In this document: piece by piece, positions 8,342 through 16,815 of the stretch
Numbering within the stretch: the stretch's first letter is position 1
Layout: each line of letters opens with the position of its first letter
Assembly: GCF_019890615.1 (NCBI RefSeq)
Contig: NZ_JAINVZ010000020.1
Coordinates: 1-64,000 of the forward strand
Direction of reading: 5' to 3'
Origin: Streptantibioticus parmotrematis
Lineage (GTDB): Bacteria > Actinomycetota > Actinomycetes > Streptomycetales > Streptomycetaceae
Length of the DNA: 64,000 nt
Notes under the pieces: generated by a model
Database searches by the model: none
What the model was told of the DNA's origin: nothing
Seen by the model: the letters and a program-made list of their open reading frames with translations, nothing else
Program-made: the position numbers and the translations under genes

Positions 8342-9514
8342 GTGAGGACCTCAGGATTCCGGCGGGCGCTCGACGCGCTGGGCCGCGGCGTCTCCACGCA
8401 CCAGGGGATGACGATCCCGCTGACGGCGGTCTTCGCCGTGGTCGCCGCGGACCTGCTGGCGGGCCGGAACCACTTCCTCGCGCCGATGATGGTGATGGTC
8501 CCCGCGCTGGCCGTGGCCACCACCACCTGGCGGCGCACCCTGCTGGTCGGCCTGATCGGGGCGGTGGCGCAGGCCGCGCTGATCCCGTACGACGGCTCGT
8601 GGAGCCATCACGACCGGCGGATCCTGGGCGGGATCACCATCAGCTACCTGATCGTGGTGCTCTTCAGCGCCTACGGGGCGTGGTGGCGCGAGGAGCGCAC
8701 CGCGCAGTTCCGTGCCGTGGTCTCGGTCGCCGAGGCGGCGCAGCGCGCGCTGCTGCGCCCGCCGGGACCGCGGGTCGGCGGGGTGCGGCTGGCGGTGCGC
8801 TACGCCTCGGCCGCCGACGCGGCCCAGATCGGCGGCGACCTGTACGCGGTCCTGGACACCCCGCACGGGGTGCGGGCGCTCGTCGGCGACGTGCGCGGCA
8901 AGGGCCTGGAGGCGGTGCAGACCTCGGCCGTGGTGATGGGCGCGTTCCGCGAGGCGGCGTACGACGAGGGCGGGCTCGCGAAGGTCGCCGAACGGGTCGA
9001 CGCGAGCGTGCGGCGGCACGTGACGGACGGCGAGTTCACCACGGCGCTGTTCCTGGAGTTCCCGGCGAGCCGGGAGGCGGTGCCCGGGGGCGGGTCGGCC
9101 GACGGCGAGGTCTTCGCCGACGCCGCGCTCGACAGTGACGTCGTGCTGCTGCACTACGGCCACGTTCCGCCGCTGCGCGTCTCGGCGGACGGCACCGTGC
9201 GCTCGCTCGACCCGCCGGACCCGTGGGTGCCGCTGGGGCTGACGTCGTTCGTGCCGGGCGCGCCGACGCCGTGGCGGGTGCCGCTGGGCGCGGACGAGGT
9301 GCTGGTGCTGTGCACGGACGGCGTGATCGAGGCGCGCGCGGCGAAGGGCGGCGGCTTCTACCCGCTCGCCGAGCGCGCGGGCCCGCTGCTGGTGAACGCG
9401 GCCGGCGACCTGGAGGCCGCCGTCGAGCGGCTCTACGCGGACCTGCTGGCGCACACCGGCGGGACCCTGGGCGACGACTCGGTCCTGCTCCTGCTGGCCC
9501 GCCCCGGGGTCTGA
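8342..9514 (+). CDS. PP2C/SpoIIE-type serine phosphatase with membrane domain
   Basis: 390 aa. Residues 15-115 contain about four hydrophobic segments, then a linker and a PP2C-like domain from about 140. Metal-binding motifs are IGGDLYAV, VGDVRGKGLEA, CTDGVIEAR and GDDSVLLLL. Streptomyces has many such phosphatases that dephosphorylate anti-sigma-factor antagonists. No partner kinase or STAS gene is adjacent. The GTG at 8342 is chosen because an upstream in-frame ATG would translate the 21-bp repeat array and because a -10-like element sits exactly in front. Confidence 0.8.
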   Translation: MRTSGFRRALDALGRGVSTHQGMTIPLTAVFAVVAADLLAGRNHFLAPMMVMVPALAVATTTWRRTLLVGLIGAVAQAALIPYDGSWSHHDRRILGGITISYLIVVLFSAYGAWWREERTAQFRAVVSVAEAAQRALLRPPGPRVGGVRLAVRYASAADAAQIGGDLYAVLDTPHGVRALVGDVRGKGLEAVQTSAVVMGAFREAAYDEGGLAKVAERVDASVRRHVTDGEFTTALFLEFPASREAVPGGGSADGEVFADAALDSDVVLLHYGHVPPLRVSADGTVRSLDPPDPWVPLGLTSFVPGAPTPWRVPLGADEVLVLCTDGVIEARAAKGGGFYPLAERAGPLLVNAAGDLEAAVERLYADLLAHTGGTLGDDSVLLLLARPGV

Positions 9515-9557
9515 CCGCTCACGCGTCGTCGTCGGGGGCGGGGCCGTCGGGGCAGCC

Positions 9558-10358
9558 TCAGACCGCGATGTCCGGCTCGTCGACGAGGTCGACCAGGTCG
9601 GCGATCGACTCGACGACCCGGGACGGGCGGAACGGGTGCCGGTCCACCGCGTCCGGCGCGGTCACACCGGTGAGGACCAGGAACGTCTCCATGCCCGCCT
9701 CCAGACCGGCCAGCACGTCGGTGTCCATGCGGTCGCCGATCATCGCGGAGGTCTCGGAGTGCGCGCCGATCGCGTTGAGCCCGGCGCGCATCATCAGCGG
9801 GTTGGGCTTGCCGACGAAGTACGGCTCCTTGCCGGTCGCCTTGGTGATCAGCGCGGCGACCGAACCGGTGGCGGGCAGCGCGCCTTCCGCCGAGGGGCCG
9901 GTCTCGTCGGGGTTGGTGGCGATGAACCGGGCGCCCGCGTTGATCAGCCGGATGGCCTTGGTGAGCGCCTCGAAGCTGTAGGTGCGGGTCTCGCCGAGCA
10001 CCACGTAGTCCGGCTCGGCGTCGGTCAGCACGTAGCCGATGTCGTGCAGCGCGGTGGTCAGGCCCGCCTCGCCGATGACGTACGCGGTGCCGCCCGGCCG
10101 CTGGTCGTCCAGGAACTGCGCGGTGGCCAGCGCCGAGGTCCAGATGTTCTCCTGCGGCACGTCCAGGCCCATCCGCCCGAGCCGGGCGTGCAGGTCGCGC
10201 GGGGTGTAGATGGAGTTGTTGGTGAGCACGAGGAACGGCTTGCCACTGGCCCGCAGCCGTTTGATGAACTCCTGCGCGCCCGGGATCGGGATGCCCTCGT
10301 GGATCAGCACCCCGTCCATGTCGGTGAGCCAGGACTCGATCGGCTTGCGCTCTGCCAC
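9558..10358 (-). CDS. HAD-IIA (NagD-like) sugar/nucleotide phosphatase
   Basis: 266 aa. HAD motif I is [11 protein letters not shown] (Asp13, Asp15), motif II VLTNNS, motif III around VGKPNP and motif IV GDRMDTD. The large class IIA cap between motifs II and III places it with NagD/4-nitrophenylphosphatase proteins, which remove phosphate from small cytosolic metabolites. The GTG start has a GGAG site nine bases upstream. The gene lies downstream of the phosphonate operon but is separated from it by a strong hairpin, so it is probably a separate unit. Confidence 0.88.
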   Translation of the reverse strand: MAERKPIESWLTDMDGVLIHEGIPIPGAQEFIKRLRASGKPFLVLTNNSIYTPRDLHARLGRMGLDVPQENIWTSALATAQFLDDQRPGGTAYVIGEAGLTTALHDIGYVLTDAEPDYVVLGETRTYSFEALTKAIRLINAGARFIATNPDETGPSAEGALPATGSVAALITKATGKEPYFVGKPNPLMMRAGLNAIGAHSETSAMIGDRMDTDVLAGLEAGMETFLVLTGVTAPDAVDRHPFRPSRVVESIADLVDLVDEPDIAV

Positions 10359-10415
10359 GGACGGAACTCCTTACCGAACACGACTTCGGGGCTCCAGCCT
10401 AACGGCGGTACCCGG

Positions 10416-10460
10416 CCGGTGCGGCACCCGTTCCGCGAGGTGGGACGGGTGCCGCACCGG
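10416..10460 (-). terminator. Terminator hairpin after the phosphonate-type operon
   Basis: CCGGTGCGGCACCCGT pairs across a short loop with ACGGGTGCCGCACCGG, with one internal mismatch region. It lies 58 bases beyond the HAD hydrolase stop on the minus strand. Confidence 0.7.
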
Positions 10461-10517
10461 GGCCGGTGGCGACCGCCGGGCAACGGCGACCGCCGCGGCG
10501 GCGCGCGGCGGTCCGCC

Positions 10518-11213
10518 TCACGCCCGGCCGACGATCGCGGGGAGCGCGGCGACGGAGTCGAGGACGTGGGTGGCGCCCGCGTCGGTGAGCGCGGCGCGGT
10601 CGTGCGCGCCGGTGAGGACGCCCGCCACGATCGCGGCGCCGGAGCGGACGCCGCTGAGCATGTCGTACGCCGTGTCGCCGGCCACCGCGACCGCGCGCAC
10701 GTCGTCGGTGCCGGTGCGCAGGAGGGCGGTGAGGATCATGTCGGGGTAGGGGCGGCCGCGGCCCGCGTCGGCCGGGCACAGGGTGAGGTCGGCGAGGTCC
10801 CGCCAGCCGAGCGCGTCGAGGATCGCGTCCTGGGTGACCCGGGCGAACCCGGTGGTCAGCGCGACCTTCCGGCCCTCGGCGCGCCAGCCCTCGATCGCCT
10901 CGCGGGCGCCCGGCACCGGGGAGATGCGGCCGCCGTCCACCAGGGAGGCGTACGACTCCTCGAAGACCTCGTTGGCCTTGCGGGCCCGGTCCTCGGCGCC
11001 GAACAGAGCACGGAAGACGGTGATCTTCGACTCGCCCATGGTCGTCCGCACGTACTCCAGCATCCTGGCGTGCTCGTCGCCGCCGGGCTCCACGCCGAGC
11101 GCCTCGGCGGCGGCGGAGAAGGCCCGCTCGACCAGCCCGTCGTCCCGCACGGTGGTGCCGGCCATGTCCAGTACGACGAGGCCGATGCCCCGCGCTCCGT
11201 TCTGACTGCTCAT
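10518..11213 (-). CDS. Phosphonatase-like HAD hydrolase (PhnX-related)
   Basis: 231 aa HAD hydrolase. The signature DMAGTTVRDDG (nucleophile Asp16) closely follows the phosphonoacetaldehyde hydrolase DMAGTT motif, and motif IV is VAGDTAYD. Proteins of the TIGR03351 type, which accompany FAD oxidoreductases of the next gene's family, are proposed to cleave the C-P bond of phosphonoaldehydes or related products. The Schiff-base lysine of true PhnX was not identified with certainty. ATG 11213 sits six bases after an AGGAAGG site; the GTG just before it is an alternative. It follows the oxidoreductase gene by 12 bases. Confidence 0.82.
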   Translation of the reverse strand: MSSQNGARGIGLVVLDMAGTTVRDDGLVERAFSAAAEALGVEPGGDEHARMLEYVRTTMGESKITVFRALFGAEDRARKANEVFEESYASLVDGGRISPVPGAREAIEGWRAEGRKVALTTGFARVTQDAILDALGWRDLADLTLCPADAGRGRPYPDMILTALLRTGTDDVRAVAVAGDTAYDMLSGVRSGAAIVAGVLTGAHDRAALTDAGATHVLDSVAALPAIVGRA

Positions 11214-11225
11214 CACTTTCCTTCC

Positions 11226-12491
11226 TCACCAGCCGAGTTCGTCGGCCGTGTCCTCGGCTATCGCGGGCGAGCAGGTCATGCCGCGCCCGCCGGGCCCGGT
11301 CACCAGCCACACCCCGTCGTCCACCCGCTGCCGGTGCACGACCCGGGTGCCGTCCACGCACTGCGCGTACACCCCGGCCCAGCGGCGGCGGACACGCGGC
11401 ATCGGCCGTCCGAGCAGCCCTTCGACCACCGAGGAGAGGTGCTCGTACGGTTCCTCGACCGTGTCGAAGCCGAACGGCTCGTCGTACTCGTGGGTGTCGC
11501 CGATGGTCAGGCCGCCGTCGAGCCGCTGGACCATCAGCAGTTGCATGCGGTGCGCCTCGGCGACCGGGGTCTGCGGCTGCCCGGCCCGCAGCGCCTGGAG
11601 CGCGTCGCCCGCGTAGGCGGGGTAGTAGCGGAAGCTGTCGGCGTCGGCGACCGTGGTGGTCAGCGGCTCGCCCAGCGGTTCGGTCTGCGCCATCTGCAAC
11701 CGCACGCGGCGCACCGGCAGTTCGGGCGCCAGCTCGCGCACCAGCCCCGACAGCCAGGCGCCGGTGCACAGCACGACCGCGTCGCCCTCGTGCACCTCGC
11801 CCCGGTCGTCGGTGACCCGGCGGGGACCGACGTGGCGCACCTCGCGACCGCCGAGGAACGTGTAGCGGCCGGACGCGGCGAGGTGGTCGCGCAGGGCGCG
11901 CTGGGTGAGCCGGGGCTCGACCGCCGCGTCCCGCTCGCACCACAGCGCCCCCAGCATGGCGCCGCGCAGCGCCGGGTTGAGCTGCCGCACCTCGCCGGGT
12001 TCCAGCCACTTCAGGCCGCGCGCGGCGGCGTCCGGCCGGGCCAGCGTCTCGTGCGCCACGGCGCGTTCGGCCTCGGTGGTGACCGGGGTGAGCGAGCCGT
12101 TGGCGCGGAACCCGGTGCCCGGTACCCGCTCGCCGATCTCCTGCCACAGCGCGCGGGCGCGCAGCGCGGTCTCCAGTTCGGCACCGGAGGCCCGGCCGCC
12201 GACCCAGACCAGCCCGAAGTTGCGCACGGAGGCGCCGCGCGCGTCGGCCTCGCGCTCGATGTGGACGACCTCGTGTCCGCGGGCGACGGCGTGCCAGGCA
12301 TGCATCGTGCCGAGCGCTCCGGCGCCGACGATCACGACCTTGGCGCGGTCGCCGCGCGGAGAGCGGGGGTGGTCGTCGTGCGGGGAGCGGGCGCGGTCGC
12401 CGCGCGGGGAGCGGGCGCGGTCATCGCGCGGGGCGCCGGCGCGGTCACCCCCTCCGACATTTGGACTAGACCCGTTATTTTCTCGTGACAT
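11226..12491 (-). CDS. FAD-dependent oxidoreductase, phosphonate-associated (TIGR03364-like)
   Basis: About 421 aa. After an odd N-terminal extension, a dinucleotide fold appears (KVVIVGAGALGTMHAW) followed by a DadA/glycine-oxidase-like fold ending in TGPGGRGMTCSPAIAED. Relatives next to phosphonatase-like hydrolases are thought to oxidatively deaminate aminophosphonates. The first 50 residues are four to five copies of an eight-residue repeat like DRARSPRG, encoded by a 24-bp DNA repeat, so the start is uncertain. ATG 12491 is placed because TATCAT lies seven bases upstream, as for a leaderless mRNA. Alternatives are ATG 12500 or GTG 12335 directly before the FAD fold. Confidence 0.78.
   Translation of the reverse strand: MSRENNGSSPNVGGGDRAGAPRDDRARSPRGDRARSPHDDHPRSPRGDRAKVVIVGAGALGTMHAWHAVARGHEVVHIEREADARGASVRNFGLVWVGGRASGAELETALRARALWQEIGERVPGTGFRANGSLTPVTTEAERAVAHETLARPDAAARGLKWLEPGEVRQLNPALRGAMLGALWCERDAAVEPRLTQRALRDHLAASGRYTFLGGREVRHVGPRRVTDDRGEVHEGDAVVLCTGAWLSGLVRELAPELPVRRVRLQMAQTEPLGEPLTTTVADADSFRYYPAYAGDALQALRAGQPQTPVAEAHRMQLLMVQRLDGGLTIGDTHEYDEPFGFDTVEEPYEHLSSVVEGLLGRPMPRVRRRWAGVYAQCVDGTRVVHRQRVDDGVWLVTGPGGRGMTCSPAIAEDTADELGW
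12343..12451. repeat. 24-bp tandem repeat within the 5' end of the FAD oxidoreductase gene
   Basis: Units at 12343, 12367, 12391, 12415 and a partial at 12439 share GCGCGGTCGCCGCGCGGGGA. Because 24 is a multiple of three the array keeps frame and adds an eight-residue Arg/Asp/Pro-rich repeat if translated. Confidence 0.75.
12461..12472. promoter_or_regulatory. Candidate HutC/DasR-type operator
   Basis: TTGGACTAGACC has the symmetric core GG-N-CTAG-N-CC and differs from the half-conserved DasR/HutC box TGGTCTAGACCA at two positions. It lies just inside the assumed 5' end of the oxidoreductase gene and is the obvious target for the GntR/HutC regulator encoded upstream. Confidence 0.45.
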
Positions 12492-12567
12492 GCCCGCCAT
12501 GATACTCGCCGCGCCGACCGCCCGGGAGGGGGGATTTCCACCGGGGCCCGCGCGGCCCCGGACGGTG

Positions 12568-13341
12568 TCAGCCCTGGGGGGAGAGCTGGGTGGTGAAGCT
12601 GAAGCGGTCGCCCCGGTAGAGGGAGCGGACGCGTTCGACCGGGGTGCCGGTCTCGTCGCGGGAGACGCGGTGCAGCAGCAGCATCGGCAGCGCGGGCGGG
12701 GTGCCGACCAACAGCGCCTCGCGCGGGGTGGCGAGGACCGTCTCGATGCGTTCGTCGGCGGCGGCGAAGCGCACCCGGGCCACCTCGCGCAGGAACGTGT
12801 AGAACGACGAGTCGGGGTCGAAGTCCCGCTCCAGGTGCGGGAATCGGTCGACGGAGACGTACGTGCTCTCCAGGCCGACGCGTTCGTCGTCGGCGAGCAG
12901 GACGCGTTCCAGGTGCCAGACCAGGCCGTGCGGGCCGATGCCCAGTTGGTCGCCGAGTTCGTCGCCCGCGGCGATCCGGTCCAGGCCGATCAGGCTGCGG
13001 CCCGGAGTGCGGCCCTGGCGCCGCACGCCCTCGGTGTACGACACCAGGGACAACGGCTGCTCCAGCTTCGGCCCGGCGACCACCGTGCCGCGGCCGCGGC
13101 GGCGCACCCGGCCCTCGATCAGCAGGTCGCGCAGCGCCTGGCGCAGCGTCTCGCGGGCCACCCCGAAGCGCGCGGCGAGGTCCCGTTCCGTGGGCAGCGC
13201 GCCGCCTTCGCCGAGTTCGTCGAGGAGGGTCTCCAACTGCCCCTTCACGGCGTAGTACTTGGGCACTCGGCCGTGTTCGGGGACACCGGCTCTGACCGGG
13301 GTGCCGGGGGCGCTGTCACGGGGTTCACGACGCTGGTCCAC
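12568..13341 (-). CDS. GntR/HutC-family regulator of the phosphonate-type operon
   Basis: 257 aa. The winged helix-turn-helix spans residues 27-95 (PTERDLAARFGVARETLRQA) and a UTRA ligand domain about 95-250. The position upstream and on the same strand as the FAD oxidoreductase and phosphonatase-like genes makes it a PhnF-like local regulator. The first 25 residues are poorly conserved in character. The 67-76 bp gap to the oxidoreductase contains its own promoter and operator candidate. Confidence 0.85.
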   Translation of the reverse strand: MDQRREPRDSAPGTPVRAGVPEHGRVPKYYAVKGQLETLLDELGEGGALPTERDLAARFGVARETLRQALRDLLIEGRVRRRGRGTVVAGPKLEQPLSLVSYTEGVRRQGRTPGRSLIGLDRIAAGDELGDQLGIGPHGLVWHLERVLLADDERVGLESTYVSVDRFPHLERDFDPDSSFYTFLREVARVRFAAADERIETVLATPREALLVGTPPALPMLLLHRVSRDETGTPVERVRSLYRGDRFSFTTQLSPQG

Positions 13342-13389
13342 GGAAGTGATCCTCGCAGAGCCCGGCCCGCGCCCACGACCGCGCCCGGC

Positions 13390-13464
13390 ACGGACCGGGG
13401 GCGAACGGACCAGGCGCGGACGGACCAGGCACGGACGGGCCGGGCGAGGACGGGCCGGGCGCGG
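13390..13464. repeat. 15-bp tandem repeat, five copies
   Basis: Five adjacent 15-bp units (13390, 13405, 13420, 13435, 13450) of the form ACGGACCAGGCGCGG occupy the gap between the regulator and the surface-protein gene, and similar degenerate sequence continues to 13500. Confidence 0.8.
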
Positions 13465-13503
13465 GGGATCAGGCGCGGGCCGGACGGCCCGGGCGCGAGC
13501 GGG

Positions 13504-14265
13504 CTACCACCGCCGCATCGGGTTCCTGCGGGACGCCGCCACCAGGGCCGCGCCGATCGTGACCAGCGCGACGGACAGCAGACCCACCGTCCACAGCGCC
13601 GCGGGCGGCACGCGCCGGTCCCGGCCGCCGGTGGCCGCCAGCTCGGGCGCGGGCCGCAGCACGTCGAGGGTGTAGTGGTTGGACTCCCCGACCCAGGCGC
13701 CGTCCGCCCCCCTGCGCTGCATGGCGGTCGCGGAGACCACGACCTGGTCGGCGGGCGCGTCGTCGAGGAAGCGCAGCCGCAGCGGAACGGTGACCGTGGC
13801 CCCGGCGGGCAGGGTGTAGCCGGGGCCGTTCTCGCCGCCGGGGATGCCGATGTTCTCCGCGTGGTCGGTGGTCTCGAACGGCACCGCGCTCCACGTCCCG
13901 GCCCTCGCGTACTCCAGCCGGAACCCGCCCGGCGTCAGCGTCCGGTACCGGTCCACCAGGAGGACCAGCGGGTGCACGTCCCGGCAGGCCGCGTCCGTGG
14001 TGTTGCGCAGCTCCAGCGAGAACGAGGACGGATCGTCGCCCGCCGTGTAGGCGTCGGGCCCGCCGTACAGCCGGGAGGCGATCGGGAAGCCGGTGGCGGC
14101 GGGGTCGCCGCACAGAGGCGCCCCGTCCGCGGGCGGCGCCGCGGCGTGCCCGGGGACGGTCGCGGCGGCGACGGGCCCGGCGACGGCGACAGGCGCGAGG
14201 GCGAGGAACGGCAGGGCGGCGACGGCCCCGAGGGCGAGAACGCGGCGCGGACGCTTGGGACGCAT
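13504..14265 (-). CDS. Predicted sortase-anchored secreted protein (LAATG motif)
   Basis: 253 aa. A signal peptide (Arg-rich start, hydrophobic 9-30, cleavage near 35) precedes a beta-rich extracellular domain of about 170 residues with one Cys pair. Residues 209-213 are LAATG, followed by a membrane helix (222-244) and a basic tail RRNPMRRW. LAxTG is the preferred site of Streptomyces class E sortases, so covalent attachment to the cell wall is predicted. No sortase gene is in the window. The function of the external domain is unknown. Confidence 0.75.
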   Translation of the reverse strand: MRPKRPRRVLALGAVAALPFLALAPVAVAGPVAAATVPGHAAAPPADGAPLCGDPAATGFPIASRLYGGPDAYTAGDDPSSFSLELRNTTDAACRDVHPLVLLVDRYRTLTPGGFRLEYARAGTWSAVPFETTDHAENIGIPGGENGPGYTLPAGATVTVPLRLRFLDDAPADQVVVSATAMQRRGADGAWVGESNHYTLDVLRPAPELAATGGRDRRVPPAALWTVGLLSVALVTIGAALVAASRRNPMRRW

Positions 14266-14536
14266 GGAACACCTTCGCTTCTACGACGGCGGCTCTACGA
14301 CAGGCGCACTACGACGGCGGCGGACGGTCGGCGGTCGGACCTCCTGAGGCGGCGGGCTCGCCGTACGGGACGGGGACCCACCCGTGCAGACATATCGGAC
14401 AATCGCATGAGCAGACCGCCGTATCGCGCAGCCACTCCGCCGCGTCCACCGACCCCATCCCAACGGCCGAACGCCGACGCACCGCGCCCCTGAAAGCCGA
14501 AGCCCCGCCGTCAGGAACCAGCGCCAGGAACCACCG
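14266..14536. repeat. Intergenic region with short repeats
   Basis: Between 14278 and 14330 the phrase CTACGACGGCGGC recurs. From about 14496, extending 50 bases into the ROK gene's 3' end, GTCAGGAACC/GCCAGAAACC units of about 15 bp repeat six or seven times. No gene is supported in this gap. Confidence 0.55.
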
Positions 14537-15673
14537 TCAGAAGCCGTCGTCAGGAACCGCCGCCAGAAACCGCCGCCAGAAGCCGAAGCGCCGCCGTCCG
14601 AACAACGGCGCCAGCACCAGCCACGCCGCCCCCTCCGCGATCGTGCGCGCCCCGGCGCACTCCCGCGCCACCCGGACCGTCCCCGGCGCGGCCTCGCGTG
14701 CCAGCGCCGCCGCCACCTCGTCGCGGAACGCGGGCGTCACGGCCCGGCCGCCCAGCACGACCCGGTCGATGTCGAGGAGGGCGGCCAGGTTGGCCGCGCC
14801 GACCGCGAGCAGCCGTGCCGCCCGCGCGGTGTCGCCGTCCGCCAGCGCGGCCAGGCACAGCGCCTCCAGGCAGCCGCGCCGCCCGCAGGCGCAGCGCGGC
14901 CCGTCCGGTTCCAGCGTCTGGTGGCCGAACTCCCCCGCCCCGGTCCGCGGCCCCCGGTAGAGCGCACCGTCCAGCACCAGCCCGGCGCCGAGGCCGCTGC
15001 CCACGTGGAGGTACGCGAACGACGCGGGCCTGGGCCCGTCGGCGGGCACCCGCAGCGCCGCCGCGTTGGTGTCCTTGTCCAGCGTGACCGGCAGCCCGAG
15101 CCGCCCGGCCAGCGCGTCGGCCAGCGCGAACCCGTCCCAGCCGGGGAAGCCGGTCACGCGGCCGAGTACCCCGGCGGCGTGGTCGAGCGGGCCGGGGGCC
15201 GCCGCGCCCGCGCCCAGCAGGACCCGTTCCGCGCCCGGCACGTCCGACGTCACCTCGCGCACCCGCTCCGCCACCGCCTCCAGCACGGCGCCGGGCCCGG
15301 CGCCGAGGTCGAACGGCGTGACGCGCTCCGTCACCGCCTCCCCCGCGAGGTCCACCAGCACCACGGTCAGCTCGTCCCGGTCCAGGTGCAGCCCGACCGC
15401 GTACCGGGCCTGCCGGACCAGCCGCAACAGGGTGCGCGGCTTGCCCCCGGTGGACGCGCCCCGGCCGGCCTCCGCCACCAGGCCCTGCCCGGCCAGCCTG
15501 GCGACGATCTTGCTCACCGCCTGCGGGGTCAGCCCGGTGCGGGTCGCCAGCTCCTGGCGGCTGATGCCCGCACCGCCGTCCGCCACGGTCGCGACGCGCA
15601 GCAGGTCCAGGACGAGCGCCGCGTTGTGGTCGCGCAGGGCGGGCAGGCCGGCGCCGGGGATTCCGCTGTTCAC
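14537..15673 (-). CDS. ROK-family transcriptional regulator
   Basis: 378 aa. A MarR-like helix-turn-helix (residues 35-75, SRQELATRTGLTPQAVSKIV) is fused to a ROK sugar-kinase-like domain. It contains the zinc motif CACGRRGCLE and DKDTNAAAL, but is built as a repressor rather than a free kinase. The final 25 residues (GRRRFGFWRRF) are encoded by a repeat array and may be a recent extension. It is divergent from a Gfo/Idh oxidoreductase gene with a 25-bp dyad between them, so it probably represses that gene and itself in response to a sugar. Confidence 0.87.
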   Translation of the reverse strand: MNSGIPGAGLPALRDHNAALVLDLLRVATVADGGAGISRQELATRTGLTPQAVSKIVARLAGQGLVAEAGRGASTGGKPRTLLRLVRQARYAVGLHLDRDELTVVLVDLAGEAVTERVTPFDLGAGPGAVLEAVAERVREVTSDVPGAERVLLGAGAAAPGPLDHAAGVLGRVTGFPGWDGFALADALAGRLGLPVTLDKDTNAAALRVPADGPRPASFAYLHVGSGLGAGLVLDGALYRGPRTGAGEFGHQTLEPDGPRCACGRRGCLEALCLAALADGDTARAARLLAVGAANLAALLDIDRVVLGGRAVTPAFRDEVAAALAREAAPGTVRVARECAGARTIAEGAAWLVLAPLFGRRRFGFWRRFLAAVPDDGF

Positions 15674-15697
15674 CAGGCCATTCTGGCGGATGCTTGC

Positions 15698-15722
15698 ACT
15701 TTGGCAACAGCGTTGTTTTAGT
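15698..15722. promoter_or_regulatory. Gapped 25-bp dyad, candidate ROK operator
   Basis: The sequence is ACT-N4-CAAC-N3-GTTG-N4-AGT, symmetric around 15710 and located in the 56-bp gap between the divergent ROK and Gfo/Idh genes. It overlaps where both promoters must lie. Confidence 0.5.
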
Positions 15723-15729
15723 GGGCGGC

Positions 15730-16815
15730 ATGAACGCCCGCCCCGACAGCACCTCCGCCCGCCCCCTCAGGGTCGGCCTCATCGGCTACGGCCTGGCCGG
15801 TTCCGTCTTCCACGCCCCGCTCATCGCCGCCACCGAGGGCCTGGTGCTGAGCGCCGTCGTCACCGGCGACCCCGAGCGGCAGGCGCAGGCCGAGGCCGAA
15901 CACCCCGGCGCCCGTGCCGTCCCCGACGCCGACGCGCTGTGGCGACGCGCCGACGACCTCGACCTCGTGGTGATCGCCTCGCCCAACCGCACCCACGCCC
16001 CGCTCGCCACGGCCGCGTTGGAGGCGGGGCTCGCGGTGGTGGTCGACAAGCCGGTCGCCGGGACGGCGGCGGACGCCGACGCGCTCGCCGAACTCGCCGA
16101 GCGCCGCGGCCTGCTGCTGTCGGTCTTCCACAACCGCCGCTGGGACAACGACTTCCTGACCCTGCGCTCCCTGCTGGACACCGGCGAACTGGGCGACGTG
16201 CGCCGCTTCGAGTCCCGTTTCGAACGCTGGCGGCCGAAGCCCAAGGGCGGCTGGCGCGAGTCGGGCGACCCGGCCGAGTTCGGCGGGCTGCTGTACGACC
16301 TCGGCAGTCACCTGGCCGACCAGGCGCTCACCCTCTTCGGCCCGGCCCGCACCGTCTACGCCGAGACCGACGTGCGCCGCCCGGGCGCCGAGGCGGACGA
16401 CGACGCGTTCGTCGCCGTCGAGCACGTCAACGGCGTCCGCTCCCACCTGTGGATGAGCGCGACCACCCCGCTGCTCGGCCCGCGCCTGCGCGTACTGGGC
16501 TCCAAGGCGGGCTACGTGAAGTATGGACTCGACCCACAGGAAGCCGCGTTGCGCTCCGGCGCCAGGCCCGGCGACGGCACGCCGTGGGGCGAGGAACCGG
16601 AGTCGGCGTGGGGCACCCTGGGCGCGGGCGACGAGTCGCGCCCCGTACGGACGCTGCCCGGCGACTACCCCGCCTACTACGCGGCCGTCGCGGCGGCGCT
16701 GCGCGACGGCACCGCGCCGCCGGTCACCGCACGTCAGGCGGCGGACACCATGCACGTCCTGGAGGCGGCCCGCCGCTCGGCCGCCGAACGCCGAACGGTC
16801 ACACTGGAGCAGTGA
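15730..16815 (+). CDS. Gfo/Idh/MocA-family NAD(P)-dependent oxidoreductase
   Basis: 361 aa. An N-terminal Rossmann fold (RVGLIGYGLAGSVFH) with the conserved EKP-like segment as VDKPVAG precedes the C-terminal beta-sheet dimerisation domain (LYDLGSHLADQAL supplies the conserved Asp and His). Enzymes of this family oxidise or reduce sugars, inositols or their derivatives. The ATG at 15730 follows a purine-rich GTGGGCGGC; a GTG three codons upstream would overlap the dyad. The control by a ROK repressor suggests a sugar substrate. Confidence 0.87.
   Translation: MNARPDSTSARPLRVGLIGYGLAGSVFHAPLIAATEGLVLSAVVTGDPERQAQAEAEHPGARAVPDADALWRRADDLDLVVIASPNRTHAPLATAALEAGLAVVVDKPVAGTAADADALAELAERRGLLLSVFHNRRWDNDFLTLRSLLDTGELGDVRRFESRFERWRPKPKGGWRESGDPAEFGGLLYDLGSHLADQALTLFGPARTVYAETDVRRPGAEADDDAFVAVEHVNGVRSHLWMSATTPLLGPRLRVLGSKAGYVKYGLDPQEAALRSGARPGDGTPWGEEPESAWGTLGAGDESRPVRTLPGDYPAYYAAVAAALRDGTAPPVTARQAADTMHVLEAARRSAAERRTVTLEQ

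Noticed and set aside
6346-9138. 930-codon plus-strand open frame
   Set aside because: It is antisense to the transpeptidase and out of frame with the phosphatase. Stop-free frames of this size are expected at this GC content.
9636-12488. 950-codon plus-strand open frame over the HAD and FAD genes
   Set aside because: It is the mirror of minus-strand genes whose catalytic motifs are intact; no domain is readable in it.
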